Positions 13,230-24,706 of a stretch of 64,000 nt of DNA are shown here, in pieces. The DNA comes from Charina bottae (lineage: Eukaryota; Chordata; Lepidosauria; Squamata; Charinaidae): positions 23,901,001 to 23,965,000 of the forward strand of contig JALMGJ010000012.1 of assembly GCA_023362775.1 (NCBI GenBank), written 5' to 3'. Position 1 is the first letter of the stretch, and each line of letters opens with the position of its first letter. The position numbers were made by a program, and so were the translations under genes. The notes beneath the pieces are model-generated. The model did no database searches, was not told where the DNA came from, and was given only the letters and a program-made list of their open reading frames with translations.

Positions 13230-14235
13230 GACAGCTGTTATAGCTGCCCAACTCCAGCGGAGTCATCATTATGGTGTCACTGTAGTTTGCTGTGGATGCT
13301 TCTGCTCAAACATGCCTATTGGCCATCTCTTAACTAAGGTAATCCTAAGAACCCACAAGCATCTTCATCTCCTTTGAAACCTCTTTGCGAGGTATTTTTT
13401 CTTTTTCCGTCAATTTTCATGAGACGGTTTAGACAAAAAGACACCCCACAATTTCAGTTCTGTGTTATGCAAAAACACCCACAGTTGCTTTGCTTCAACC
13501 TTCTGTTCTTTGTTGGAGCAGCTGCAAAATTGAGCCAGAGTAATGCAAAGCAGACCTAAAGCCCATCTTCAGAACATATCCCATTTTAAAGAATCTTTTA
13601 ATCCTATTAAATTGCTGTTAATCATATTAGCAGTTTTCATTTTTTAATGCTGCATTAACTTAGCATTAACCTCGTATCAGGGTAGTGTTCAGCAAAGCAG
13701 TTAATTTCCCTTGCTGTTTAGATACACAGCAAGATTCTGCTTAGAAGATGGTTCCTTTCCATCTTATGCAGCAGCCCTGGCTGAGATGATTTCAGAAATA
13801 ATCTTGCCTCTCAGGAGGACTTAATCCAGGTTAATTTAAATTTTAACCTCATTTGTGTTCTTTGATGATTTGCCATTAAAGCAGAAGTGATACCAACGGA
13901 AGTACCTTCCTTTCAAAGCCTGGAGAAACAGGGAATAGATGCAACCAGATCTACATGATTGTAATGCACCTCTAGGCAACTCATGTTTCAAAGAAATTCT
14001 ACTGAAAATAATGGATGTCTTAGAACCCTGTGGAGTAATAGACATCCCAGGTGCACAAAGGCCCAGTAAGCCACATACCTCATGATGTCACTGCACAAAT
14101 GACATCATGTGACTAATGCAAATTATGGATTTTGCATCATGTGTGCGATGACATCATGAAGAACGGGAAGCCACTCTCCCCCCCACTCCACCCCCCATTA
14201 AGTACTTTCATCTCTGTTTCTCTTTTTCTGGTTTC
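13230..14235. other. Intronic DNA, little recognised
   Basis: The first 40 bp (GCTGCCCAACTCCAGCGGAG) resembles the antisense L2-like end seen again at about 40325. The rest shows nothing recognisable. Confidence 0.45.
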
Positions 14236-14400
14236 TGCAAAGTTTATTATTTATTTATTTATTTATTAATCAAACTTCTATCACCGCCCATCTCCCTCCA
14301 CCGGAGGGACTCTGGGCGGTTTACAACAAAATAATAGAAACAAAAAACATAAAATATACATAGAATATAAAAATACAAATTAGTTGAAATGGGATAAAGC
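14236..14400 (-). mobile_element. L2-like LINE/SINE 3' end
   Basis: (TTTA)n is followed by 'CACCGCCCATCTCCCTCC' and 'GACTCTGGGCGGTTTACAAC', the antisense of the (AAAT)n-tailed L2-like 3' end. The same module recurs at 14.8, 18.5, 19.5, 40.3, 54.3 and 55.6 kb. Confidence 0.7.
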
Positions 14401-14764
14401 AGAGGGAGCCAATATCCAGCAATAGCACCACTGGTACAATCATCATATACAAGATTTCTGAAAAGAGGAAACCTTGGAATGGTGTTGTTTTTTTTAATGT
14501 GTAAAATGTTCAAATGTTACATAAAATGTATCTATTTACTAATTCATGCATCTCATTTCCCTCTCTCCCCAGCAAACATGTTGATGCTTGAGCCCTAAAG
14601 GGATAGATCCAATAGAAAAAGGCAGTTGTTAATTGGGAATGAAGCAGATTTTGACAATGTAGGGGCAGACTTCCCATGTCCAAAATAAAATATAGGTTCA
14701 AATAATGAGAGAGAGAGAGCGCTAACAGGTGCACAGCATTCAGTTATTTTCTTTTGCATCAACC

Positions 14765-14890
14765 TGTTTATTGTTTATTTATTTATTATTTAAATAATAA
14801 ATATTTAATAGTAATAAATAGTGCCATTTATTATTATTAGCGCCCATCTCCCCAAATAGTGGACTCTGGGCAGTTTACAACATATTACTT
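14765..14890 (-). mobile_element. L2-like LINE/SINE 3' end
   Basis: (TTTA)n, then 'GCGCCCATCTCCCC...GGACTCTGGGCAGTTTACAAC', in the same orientation as the copy at 14.24 kb. Only the tail and about 80 bp of body are recognisable. Confidence 0.6.
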
Positions 14891-15082
14891 TATGATTCAA
14901 GGTACTGTGCAAACCCAGAATTTGGATTAAGTCATTAGCTTGGTTAAGTGTTTGCTGCTGAAAACAGCCAGCCAAGATTCTTGTTCTGTTTTGTTTTTCA
15001 TGCAGAAAGTCCTTGGCATCTGCAGGCAATACCTGGACCTGCTGATAGCATTAACAATATTAACAATATTTGCCTGGATCAG

Positions 15083-17399
15083 ACAAATAAAAGATAATAT
15101 TAGAAATATTTTAGACGTAATAGAATATGCTCAGACTCACAACAAAAAAGAAATAACCCTACTATTCCTAGATGCAGAAAAAGCGTTTGATAATTTGAAT
15201 TGGGATTTTATGCTCAAAACGTTAGAATATATGGAATTCGGTACTCCCTTTAAAACAGCAGTAAAAGCAATATATACAACTCAGAAAGCGAAAATTATAG
15301 TTAATGATGAATATACAAAAGTATTTAAAATTGAAAAAGGAACAAGGCAAGGATGTCCACTTTCACCTTTATTATTTATATTAATATTGGAAATTCTTCT
15401 CAATGACATTGGAGATGAAGAAAAAATAGAAGGGATTAAGATTAAAAAAGAAACTTCAAAATAACAGCTTTTGCTGATGACATAGCACTAACAATACAAA
15501 ATCCAATAAAATCTATTCAATATTTAATGAAAAACATACAAGAATTCAGGAAATTGTCAGGTCTTAAAATAAATAAACATAAAACAAAAATGATAAATAT
15601 AAATATGAATCGAAAAAATCAAGAAACATTAGAAAACAAAACAGGATTTAAAAACGTAAAGAATAGAAAATATTTAGGAATAATAGTGTCTGCAAAAAAT
15701 AATGACTAATTTCAAAACAATTATGTAAAACTTTGGAAGGAGATCAAACAAGACTTGGAAAGATGGGGAAAACTACATTTATCTTTGATGGGAAAGATCT
15801 CAAGAATCAAAATGAATGTATTACCTAGATTACTATTTTTATTCCAAACAATACCAATATTAATTACAGACAATACCTTTCATTTATGGCAAAAAGACTT
15901 ATAAAAATTCATATGGCAAGGAAAAAAGCAAAGAATAAAATATAAATTATTACAAGATGCCAAAGAAAGGGGAGGATTAGGACTCCCGGATTTAAAATTA
16001 TATCATGAAGCATGTAGTCTTATGTGGATAAAAGAATGGGCTACATTAGAAAATTATAAATTGCTACTTTTGGAAGGTCACGATTTAAAATTTGGCTGGC
16101 ATGCCTATCTCTGGTACAATAAAATTAAAGTAAACAGAATATTTAACAATCATTGTATAAGAAGAGCCCTAATAAAAACATGGAATAAATATAAGAAAAG
16201 ACTATTACCAAATATACCTTTTTGGCTATCCTCCCAAGAAGCATTCACTAGAAAAGAAAGTTCCGATAGATGCAAATGGTTTAGATACAAAGATTTAATA
16301 CATTATGAAGGAGACAAATTAGAAATAAAAACAAGAGAAGAATTGGAAAAAAAAACAACTACCGATGTAACTGGTTTATATACCTACAGTTAAAAGAACA
16401 ATTCAAATTAGATAAAAAAATATATAAATTCATAAAAGAACCAACGTGGCTAGAAAATCATATTTTCCAGTAATGATCATACTATAACAAAATGTTACAA
16501 AATGTTACTACAAATAAAATTAGAAGATGAACAAACTAAAGAATGTATGATAAATTGGGCTAGAAATTTTGGATACAATATTATGTATGATCAATGGGAA
16601 AAAATGTGGACAAAAGGACTAAAATTTACATTAAATTATAATTTGAAAGAAAATTTTTACAAAATGATGTACTGTTGGTATATAACTCTAGATAAATTAT
16701 CAAAAATGTACAAAAATGTATCAAATAAATGTTGGAAATGTAAAAAAGAAAAAGGAACATTTTATCATCTATGGTGGACGTGCAAGAAAGCAAAGAAATA
16801 TTGGGAACTAATACATGAAACTATTAAAAAATTATATTAATGGATACATTAAAATTAATGTATCATACAAATTAAACCTGAATTATATCTACTGGGCCTT
16901 ATGGATGACGAACTGGGAAAAAAATAAAGAAAACTTTTATTATATATGATTACGGCAGCCAGACTTACATATGCTCAAAGATGGAAAGAAGAATGCATCC
17001 CAACAATAGAAGATTGGATTACAAAAACAATGGAACTTGCACAGATGGCAAAATTAACAGAAATGTTAAATGATAAAAATATGGAGCAATTTAAAAATGA
17101 TTGGCAACCCTTTCTTTTCTACATGATAAATATACAAAAAAACAACTTAATAAATATAGGATTTAACGATTAACTATATTAGAAATAGAAATGTAACAAA
17201 AAGTAACTAAGACAAGTAATTAAGAAATTGTATAGATATACTTGTCACAGTAAAGATAGTCTGGAATCGGACCCCTATTTTTTTTTTTGTATATGTATGT
17301 ATATATGTTTTATGTGTATGTATATATGTTGTATGCGTATGTGTATATGTTGTATGTTGAAACAATTTTATACAATAAAGCTTTTTTTTTCAAAAGAAA
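15083..17399 (+). mobile_element. 5'-truncated L1 LINE with intact target duplication
   Basis: This 2317-bp insertion is flanked by a perfect 21-bp target duplication (15062-15082 and 17400-17420, beginning AACAATATTTGCC). It contains the ORF2 reverse transcriptase: 'LLFLDAEKAFDN', then 'KGTRQGCPLSPLLF', then AFADD after one frameshift near 15463. The C-terminal region follows, including the Cys-rich 'CWKCKKEKGTFYHLWWTC' segment (about 16730-16790). From about 15465 to 17173 a single frame is kept, broken only by a few stops (15707, 15901, about 16391, about 16470, about 16838). The 3' UTR is T-rich and ends AATAAAGC near 17380. The protein is not functional. The perfect duplication suggests a relatively young insertion. 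Confidence 0.95.
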
Positions 17400-17420
17400 A
17401 ACAATATTTGCCTGGATCAG

Positions 17421-17879
17421 CCTTTCCCAATCCAGTGCTCTACAGATAGTTTCAAGCGGACATTCTATCTTCACAAACAACTACTCAATGGCCATGTTGG
17501 CTGGGGATGATGGGATTGTAGCAAAACACATTTGGGGGATGTGCCAGTTTGGAGAAAGCTTAGTTGGATGCTCTAATGTAAAGTAGTTCTCTATGTTTCC
17601 AGGCTTCTGAGAAGGAGCTGAATCTTTCCTATCAGTTAAGGTTTCTTCTCTTCTTTCTCCTGACCTATTGTAGATGTTGTTCCTCGAAGACAAGTAGCAA
17701 TGGTGAACTGACACCAACCACTTTTGCAAACCAGAAGAAGAGAGAGTTGCAAAAAAGAAGTGGAAAGGATGCTATTTGTGATTACGATGGACTTTTCTAA
17801 ACAAGCACGCCCTTCAAGAGCCGGCTGGAATGGAATTTCTGGTCCACTAAAATTTAGTGAACAATTCAGAATGTTGAAC
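17421..17879. other. Intronic DNA between two L1 pieces
   Basis: No repeat or exon recognised. Part may belong to the body of the following L1 fragment. Confidence 0.4.
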
Positions 17880-18283
17880 TCAGTTATGCTGTGATCAGCA
17901 TTCCATCACTTTGTTGGGGTCTGAAAGGAACAATGCTGACAAGTTTGCCAACACTGATAAGAGAAAATACTGTGTCTGGATTTGTTTCTATTTGGAAACC
18001 ACTTTTGGATTATTTGCTTGTGTCTGAAAAAAATAAGACTAAATGTTTTGATTTTATAGAAATAATGTTACCAAGGTTTAATTAATGGTAAGAGATTACA
18101 TTTGTATAATATGCATTTATATCTGTGTTGGAGAAGGTCGGAAGTCATTTTCCTTCTTTATTTTCTATCTAATTCTGCACTTTTATTCTGCTCTTTTTTC
18201 TTTAGTTTTATATTCTATCTTTTCTGTATTTTATCTTTTGTATTTTAACTCTACTTTGAAAATTAATAAAGTTCTAAAAAAAT
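17880..18283 (+). mobile_element. L1 3'-end fragment, second subfamily
   Basis: A 64-codon frame at 17891-18085 contains 'SGFVSIWKPLLDYLL' and 'CFDFIEIM', resembling the C-terminus of L1 ORF2. It is followed by a T/C-rich 3' UTR (TCTGCACTTTTATTC) and an AATAAAGTTCTAAAAAAA tail. The 3' UTR is related to those at 20925-21045 and to element A at 26.1 kb. Confidence 0.65.
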
Positions 18284-18464
18284 TATGAGACGTTTGCAAC
18301 TGAAAGAAAAGCCAGAAATCTAACTAAACTTAAGTAGATGACTTAAGGATGACTATGTCAAATTTAATATTCCAGTCTCCATTTTTCCTACCTTTAGTTT
18401 GCTTTTTCTTGTTTCCATGCCCATTAGCAACCATTCAACATATGTGTGTTTTCATGTGCTTTTT

Positions 18465-18690
18465 ATTGATTGATTGATTGATTGATGTGATTTTATTGAT
18501 TGATTGTAAGTATTCCCCATACAGTGGTAGCCACATACACATTAAATTTATATGGCTGCTCATCTCATTGCCATGACTCCGGGTGGATTACAAAATTAAA
18601 CAAAAGCAACAGCAACAACAACAACAACAACAAAAAAGCAGTACAAAAACTACCAAAAATAACCATAGAAATCATTAAAAAAAATTAAAA
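18465..18690 (-). mobile_element. L2-like 3' end with (ATTG)n tail
   Basis: (ATTG)n tail, then 'CATCTCATTGCCATGACTCC' and 'GGTGGATTACAAAATTAAAC', antisense to the L2-like end module. A (CAA)n run lies at about 18603-18632. Confidence 0.55.
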
Positions 18691-19432
18691 ACCATAAAAA
18701 ACAATCTACAGGAGAGCATGATTCATCTTCCTAGAAATACAGCCATCTAGCAGGCTTTCTACCAAGGTCACTGGATCCCCAGGCCAGATGGCAAAGCCAT
18801 GTCTTTGAGAGAGGGGTCAAGGAATCCATTTATGCCCACTTGGAAAATCCTTCCTTGAATAGAGGTGGGGGCCTCAGGCACAATCTTTCCCCTATTTTCC
18901 TTCCTGCTTTGTCTTCTGTGCCTAGGAAGATTAAGACCATTTCGCAAGCTCAACAGCAGCATGGTGATCTTATCGATCCTTCTTTAAATGATAGAGGGAC
19001 TTAGAAATAACATCTCAAAATAACAATGACCTAGCCCCAGTTGCAAGGTCACACAGCCACCCTAGAAACATATTTAAGGATTCCCTTACTAACTTTGCTC
19101 AGACTGAAGAAGCTCCTTGGATAAGGAGCGAAAAGTTTCCACTGAGAAAATAGAAATCCAGTTGACATGATTCAAGCTACAGACAATTCCACCTGGATGA
19201 CTGAGAACCTTCATAGACATGTCTTCAGGCTCTTCCAGAAGGCCAACAGGGTCGGGGCCAATCTCACTACAGGGGGGGGGGGGTGATCCAAAGGGTGGGC
19301 ACTGTGGCAGAAAAGGCTATCCTCCTGGGTCCCACCAGATAACACTCCTTGATAGATGGGACCTGCAACATGCCCTTTCTGCCTGATCTTATGGGGTGGG
19401 TAGATGTGATTGGGGTGAGCTTTCCTCTTAAC
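18691..19432. other. Probable body of L2-like repeats
   Basis: The stretch around 19235-19400 ('GGTCGGGGCCAATCTC', a 12-G run at about 19272, then 'AAAAGGCTATCCTCCTGGGTCC') matches the order of a common squamate repeat next to L2-like tails. Boundaries are not defined and coding is not visible. Confidence 0.35.
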
Positions 19433-19645
19433 AGATATTTTATTTATTTATTTATTTATTTATTTGTCATATTTGTCATATTTGTCTCCTGCCCATCTCG
19501 CATGCAACGATTCTGGGCGGCTTACAGATAATAAAATGACAAAACACTAAAAACACTACAATATAAATATAAATATGAGTATAAATACATAAAAAGACAG
19601 ATAAAAATATAAAAATACAAAAAATGAAATATAAAATATAAAATT
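19433..19645 (-). mobile_element. L2-like 3' end with (TTTA)n tail
   Basis: (TTTA)n, then 'CTCCTGCCCATCTCGCATGC', then 'GATTCTGGGCGGCTTACAGA' and an A-rich remainder. Same module as at 14.24 kb. Confidence 0.65.
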
Positions 19646-19954
19646 CAAGATGGCAATAAGATCTTATCCTTGGCACCATCATATATTTGTTGACAGCAAT
19701 TTTCACTAATATAAAGCCTTTTTAAATGCTGTTTTCCACAAACAAATGCATTTTGGGGCAGTGTCATAAGGGCATTAACCTTTTTTTTTGAGCTACAAAG
19801 ACAATGAGCCAAAGATGATTTCTGGACAAAGACTTTCAACCAGAAGTATATGAGACGAATTTTCTCATTATAAACTCTCTGTATTATTACATAATTAATC
19901 TGGTTATCTTAATGGATGTTGATCTTGTATATTTTATATTGCATTTGTTATTGT
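19646..19954. other. Intronic DNA, nothing recognised
   Basis: No recognisable repeat or exon. Confidence 0.45.
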
Positions 19955-20030
19955 TTTAAGCCCTGAGCCACCAAGAGTCTTCTTCGAGTCAGGAGGCACC
20001 TAAATCTAACTAACTAACTAATACAGTTCA
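19955..20030 (+). mobile_element. L2-like 3' end, short
   Basis: 'TTTTAAGCCCTGAGCCACCA' followed by a shortened GC-rich stem and (TAAC)n; sense orientation of the end module. Very short copy. Confidence 0.45.
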
Positions 20031-20924
20031 AGAGTTTAAGAGCAAATCCCATTTTTAAAGAAGCTTGTAAGACATCAGCCTTTCCTGTCCAACGCCAACT
20101 CTCTGTTTTTCTCCCACCAGACTGATCCCCAAAACTGTCACTGCTAAGTGCTAGGGCATTTGGAAGGCAAGCTGAGACAGATTTTCCAGAAACTCAAACC
20201 CTTGTAACATTGTGAACCTTTGTATCTATCCTAACATGCATTGCAGGTTCAATGACTTCAATATGAGGTGTAAAAGTCAACCAAGCTTAAAGAAAAATGT
20301 GGCGTATACAGTATCTTTGGAAGTGGTGCTATAAACCGATTGAATTCAGGCAAGAAATAAGAGTTAGGTGGAGAAGAAGAAAGACAAAGGAATGAATGAA
20401 AAAAATGGCCAACATAATCAGAAAGACATTAGGGTCTCAGAATCCAAAATGTGTTTACGATATAGCCCCATGTGATATCACTTATGCAGAAGGTACGCTA
20501 GAGCTTTCAGAGAAGGGAACAAAGTTACAAAGCACTGGAAATTAAAGACTGATTTGTCTTGCTGTTGCTTTGCCAGAAATGCCAATGCATACCCTGTGGA
20601 TAGTTGCTTGTACTCAGATATGTAGACATTCCAAGTTATTTAGTTATGTTTTTATGAAGTGGAAAGTAGTGTTTGTGGAAGCTCTTTTGGCAGTGTTGTG
20701 GGGGAAGACTTCTGCTGCAATGCTCACTAAGAAAGATTCTCTCAGCTTTCCTCTGTTGTGCAAACTTGGGAGAAAGCTGAGAGGGGCTCCAAAGCAGAGT
20801 GAGGTGAAGCAACATGGTCCCTTTGCTTCACTCCTAGAAGCAAGAGTACTATATTGCTTTGTGAAGCAGCTTCAAGGGGAAGCTTTGTTCAAACGTTTGT
20901 TGAAACAAAATGTGCTTCCTATCT
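20031..20924. other. Intronic DNA, unclassified repeat-like right half
   Basis: The 118-codon plus-strand ORF at 20570-20926 has no recognised domain. Its last third is rich in GAAGCTT/GCTTCA words, as in degenerate low-complexity repeats, and it abuts an L1 3' end, so it is taken as non-genic. Confidence 0.4.
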
Positions 20925-21045
20925 AATTCCGCACTTTTATCGTTTTTCTTTTATCTTTACTTTGGTACTCTGTCTTATCTATACTCCATATTTTGTATTT
21001 TAACTATACTTTGAAAATCAATCAAGTTCTTTTAAAAAAAAATAG
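20925..21045 (+). mobile_element. Short L1 3'-UTR fragment
   Basis: 'CTATCTAATTCCGCACTTTTAT', T/C-rich, then 'TTTGAAAATCAATCAAGTTC' and an A-run. It is homologous to 18156-18283, and the near-identical start suggests the same L1 subfamily, severely 5'-truncated. Confidence 0.65.
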
Positions 21046-21511
21046 GTGTGGTCAAAGTGGACCTGGTCAGTGCATGCTAAATATATTCACAAATATGCTA
21101 AATATTCCCCTACAGTGGTAGCCGCATACCACAGTCTCTCATTAGAACTTTAAAATCCACTTTTGAAACAAATAAACTTCTCAAGCACTTTGAAATCATT
21201 TAGTTCCTCTGCCCATCCACCTGAAAGGAGCTGTTCCCCAAAGCATTATTAAAATCAATGGATTTCCCCATCTAACTTATACATAAATTTATTTCATACA
21301 TTAATTTCCCCTACCCTTTTAAAGATTAATCAAATACATTTTTCCCCATCCACCTACACTGTCAATTGATTTTGCCCACTCTAATTCACTTCTAAAATGA
21401 CTTTTCCCCCTTCTGTATATTAATTTTATGTTAACTGGTCAATGGAATGTGCAGTTAGCTCAGAAATCAGTTCTGACTACAGAAACCAGAGTGCTGCTAG
21501 TGGACATTTGA
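21046..21511. other. Intronic DNA, nothing recognised
   Basis: No repeat ends or exon recognised. Confidence 0.5.
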
Positions 21512-21524
21512 AGTAAATGGAAGT

Positions 21525-21740
21525 ACCAATTGAAGAGAACATTTGTAGCTCAGGTTTGAACTGTGGAGTCCATGGTGCTCTCTGAGCCTTGTGGTTTTCT
21601 TGCAGATGTTTCATTGCCAGGCTAAGCAACATCTTCAGTGAGATCACTGAATCAGTGAATCACACTGAAGATGTTGCCTAGCCTGGCAATTAATCATCTG
21701 CAAGAAAACCACAAGGCTCAGAGAGCACCATGGACTCCAC
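21525..21740. mobile_element. Fold-back Penelope-like insertion
   Basis: Two inverted arms of roughly 75-85 bp (left about 21555-21640, right about 21661-21740) meet at a short spacer. They carry the terminal sequence also seen at 42.45 kb (GCTCTCTGAGCCTTGTGGTT; CTGAAGATGTTGCCTAGCC). A perfect 13-bp target duplication AGTAAATGGAAGT (21512-21524 and 21741-21753) delimits it. The end sequence matches what I know of reptile Penelope-like elements, whose terminal repeats often insert in inverted arrangement. The family name is from recall of the terminal motif. Confidence 0.75.
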
Positions 21741-21753
21741 AGTAAATGGAAGT

Positions 21754-22185
21754 TACAGATCAGGAAAGAAAATCTTGGGAGATATGCCAGGAATTAATAG
21801 CAAAGGAGGGCAGAGAAGAGACAACAGTGAAAGACAAATGACAACATGAAAAGTCAGGGACTTTAGAAGCTACATTTAAGATCCCCTTTTTCTTATAAAG
21901 ATCTGGATCATACTGGTAGAATCTTTTTAATAATTGTTTTGGAAGATGTGAATATGGGTGTGAGAAAGCCACAAAGAATGGGAATTATATGGTCTACTGA
22001 GATATGGAGAAATTTGAAGAACAGGTGGGAACCCTTTCCTAGAAGAATGCCCAATAAAATTTGCACTCCAGGAGTGCAAATTGGCAGGTATTTCTGGAAT
22101 TAAACATATACACAATTTTTCTATGACACAGAAAAACATGGCTGGAGGGACACAAAAATATTCAGCTGCACATTAGGGTCATTAG
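21754..22185. other. Intronic DNA, nothing recognised
   Basis: No repeat ends or exon recognised. Confidence 0.5.
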
Positions 22186-22490
22186 GCAAATAGTTGTCAT
22201 TGGTATCTTCAGCAAACCATGATGCAAATTCAATTGGAGGTCAGCCTTTATTAATGGCGCTATGGCCTTTGAAGAAACACGAATACAGGGCGAAAGGGAG
22301 AAAAGAGCTAAAAGGAAGGCACGTCAAGCAAACCCTCATCATGACCGTCTCCCACCCGGAAACCTATGCCCTCATTGTGGGAGGTTGTGCGGATCCAGAA
22401 TTGGCCTTTATAGCCACTTACGGATCCACTGTTAAAATTTTACCTTTGGAAGACAATCTTACTCGGCTACGAGTGATCGCCAATGATAGG
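22186..22490 (+). mobile_element. LINE C-terminal zinc-finger remnant
   Basis: One frame around 22340-22440 encodes CPHCGRLCGSRIGLYSHLRIH, a C2H2-like tail found at the C-terminus of several vertebrate non-LTR retrotransposons. It is preceded by an Arg/Lys-rich stretch. The longest open frame (22194-22493, 99 codons) is in a different frame and is not believed to be coding. Clade is not determined. Confidence 0.55.
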
Positions 22491-22641
22491 TAAAACACTT
22501 GTCAAGGAGATCTCTCTGGATTAGGTGCCAAAATATTTTAACTGCTAAACTACTGATTTTGTTCTACAGCATTGAGAACTCCATAGTAAGGCATGAAATC
22601 ATAGCTCTGACCCTTTTTTAAACATATGTCATATGTATAAA

Positions 22642-22973
22642 GGGCTTGGTGGCTCAGCGGGTAAGATGCCAGGCTTGTCGATCAGAAGATCGCAAGTTCG
22701 GAGGTTCGAATCCCTAGTCCCGTGTGATGGAGTGAGCTCCCGCACTCGCCCCAGCTCTTGCCAACCTAGCAATTCAAAAGCATGCAAATGCAAGTAGATG
22801 AACAGGTACCACTTCGGTGGGAAGGTAACAGCGTTCCGTGCACGTCATGCCGGCCACATGACCGCGGAAGCATCTTTGGACAATGCTGGCTCTTCGGCTA
22901 ACAAACGGAGATGAGCACTGGCCCCTAGAGTTGGACACGACTGCACAAATGTGCAGGGGGAACCTTTACCTTA
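22642..22973 (+). mobile_element. tRNA-derived SINE, family 1
   Basis: A box GGTGGCTCAGCGGGTAAGA near 22648 and B box GGAGGTTCGAATCCCTAG near 22700 are well preserved. The body includes 'CGTCATGCCGGCCACATGAC', and the 3' end is GGAACCTTTACCTT. A 12-bp target duplication CATATGTATAAA (22630-22641 and 22974-22985) defines both ends. Confidence 0.92.
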
Positions 22974-22985
22974 CATATGTATAAA

Positions 22986-23597
22986 ACACAGAAAAGAGGT
23001 TCTGGGCTTTGATTACATGAACACTATCTTGACTTTTTTGACCCCCCTCTCTCCCATTCAGATGTCCCAATTGTCTTTGAACCTTACTTTGTTTTTAAGT
23101 TAAAATGAAAGCAGACTGCAATATGTTTTTGTGTGTTTGTTGAAACAGATCTATTTTCAAACTGTATGTTAGCAGAATTTTTCCTTGCTCATATTTGTCA
23201 TAGATGAACTCTTATTGCCTTTACGAACTTAGTGGCCACTCTTTTGGAACATCATTGATTTCTCCATTGGATTTTAGTCCTATGGGGATCAACTTCTATT
23301 TGTCTTCCTGCACAGAAGTAAGGCAAGCTTTAGGACTAGCTATTGTGAAAATCAGACACCCCAATGATGTGAATCCCTCTGGTCTTATGTACCATGCTGT
23401 GTTGGAAATTTCTTGTTTGTGGCACCAGCAACAGCTACAAGGGTTGGGGCTTTAAACACATAAAATAATATCAAATAGAGAAAAAGCCTTAGAGAAAGAT
23501 TCCTTCTTCTGCTCTCTCTCTCTTTTAGTGCTGATCTTAAAGGCTACGAAGTCTTATGTTTCAAGAGAGAGAACTTTGACATGTTGTTGAAAACAAT
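22986..23597. other. Intronic DNA, nothing recognised
   Basis: No repeat ends or exon recognised. Confidence 0.5.
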
Positions 23598-23726
23598 CTA
23601 GATTAGTGTTTCTCAACCTTGACAACTTTAAGATGTGTGGACTTCAATTCCCAGAATTCCCCAGCCAGCAAGGGAATTGAAGTCCACACATCTTAAAGTT
23701 GCCAGGGTTGAGAAACACTAATCTAG
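23598..23726. mobile_element. Palindromic MITE (copy 1)
   Basis: A 129-bp near-perfect palindrome whose ends read TCTAGATTAGTGTTTCTCAA and inverted complement. Each arm contains 'TTTAAGATGTGTGGACTTCA'. Related, less symmetric copies are at 40888-40965 and 47938-48035. No transposase. The superfamily is not clear from the ends. Confidence 0.8.
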
Positions 23727-24044
23727 ACAGTTTTTGATTAATTAGCAGCAGTTGGTGTCACTAATCCTGAGACAAAAATCTGTTCTTTCTGGAAAGTACA
23801 ATCCAACCCTGGCCACTGGCTCCTATTTTTCTTCTCTGAGAAACAGATTCTACTTTGGAGGTATGAAAAACTTAATGTCCTCCAGATGTTTTGGACCAAT
23901 TCACATCTGACCACTGTTGTCATTGACAAGGGATTGTAGGAGTTGCAGTCCAAAAGAGAGTCAAAGTGTGATGACCATAGTGAGTACACAAACTTGTTTC
24001 TGTTTTAATAACAGGGTTGACAGTTAATTCGGGCCTGTTAAAAT
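23727..24044. other. Intronic DNA, nothing recognised
   Basis: No repeat ends or exon recognised. Confidence 0.5.
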
Positions 24045-24052
24045 GGGAAGAG

Positions 24053-24390
24053 CATAGCTTTCCAAACTGTGTGTCATGACACTTTAGTGTGTCGCAACAC
24101 ACAGTTTAGTGTGTCGCGACACAACCCGGAAGTGGATGTGCACAGCGGCAGCACGGGGGAGCGCGTGGCGGCGGCGGCGGCATGTACGGCGGCAGTGACA
24201 ATGGCAGCGGCGTATCATCAACGCTTCTGCATTTAGTGGAAAACACAAGGCCACCGCCGCGCATGCCGCCGCTGCGCGCCACTGCCGTGCATGCCCCCGC
24301 CGCTGTGCACACCGCCGCCGCCATGCGTGCCCCCACGCCGCCGCTGCTGCCGTTGGTGTGCCACCAACGGCAGCAGTTTGGAAAGCACTG
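24053..24390 (-). mobile_element. Non-autonomous hAT-type DNA transposon, GC-rich (copy 2)
   Basis: The same family as 3431-3776 in the opposite orientation: left end CATAGCTTTCCAAACTGTG, right end TTTGGAAAGCACTG, CpG-rich interior with GCCGCC runs, and GTGTCGCGACAC palindrome near 24110. The flanking octamers (24045-24052 and 24391-24398) agree at only four of eight positions, so the target duplication is decayed or the copy was rearranged. Confidence 0.8.
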
Positions 24391-24684
24391 ACCTAGAGAT
24401 CCTGTTTTAAATGTTATGCTATATAAACCCAAGAAGCAGCATCTGAACATTAGATGTTCTAAGAGGGAGTTGCCAAGGACTGTTTAAACATAATATCCAT
24501 TCATTCTATGCAGGGATCTCAAAAGAAAATGGAAAAATGGATCTCAAAAGGCTAAGCAGAGTCTAACCTGGTTTTAATTTAGAAGGGTGACTACCAGAAA
24601 ATCCCAGGCTAAAAACTAGACAGGTCACTGAAAACACCATCCAGAAGAAAGCAAGAGCAAAACACTTTTGTACTGTGATCAAGA
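24391..24684. other. Intronic DNA, nothing recognised
   Basis: No repeat ends or exon recognised. Confidence 0.5.
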
Positions 24685-24706
24685 AAACTATCTAAACATC
24701 TTCTTC

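Noticed and set aside
20570..20926. 118-codon plus-strand ORF
   Set aside because: No recognised domain, repeat-like right half, and directly followed by an L1 3' end.
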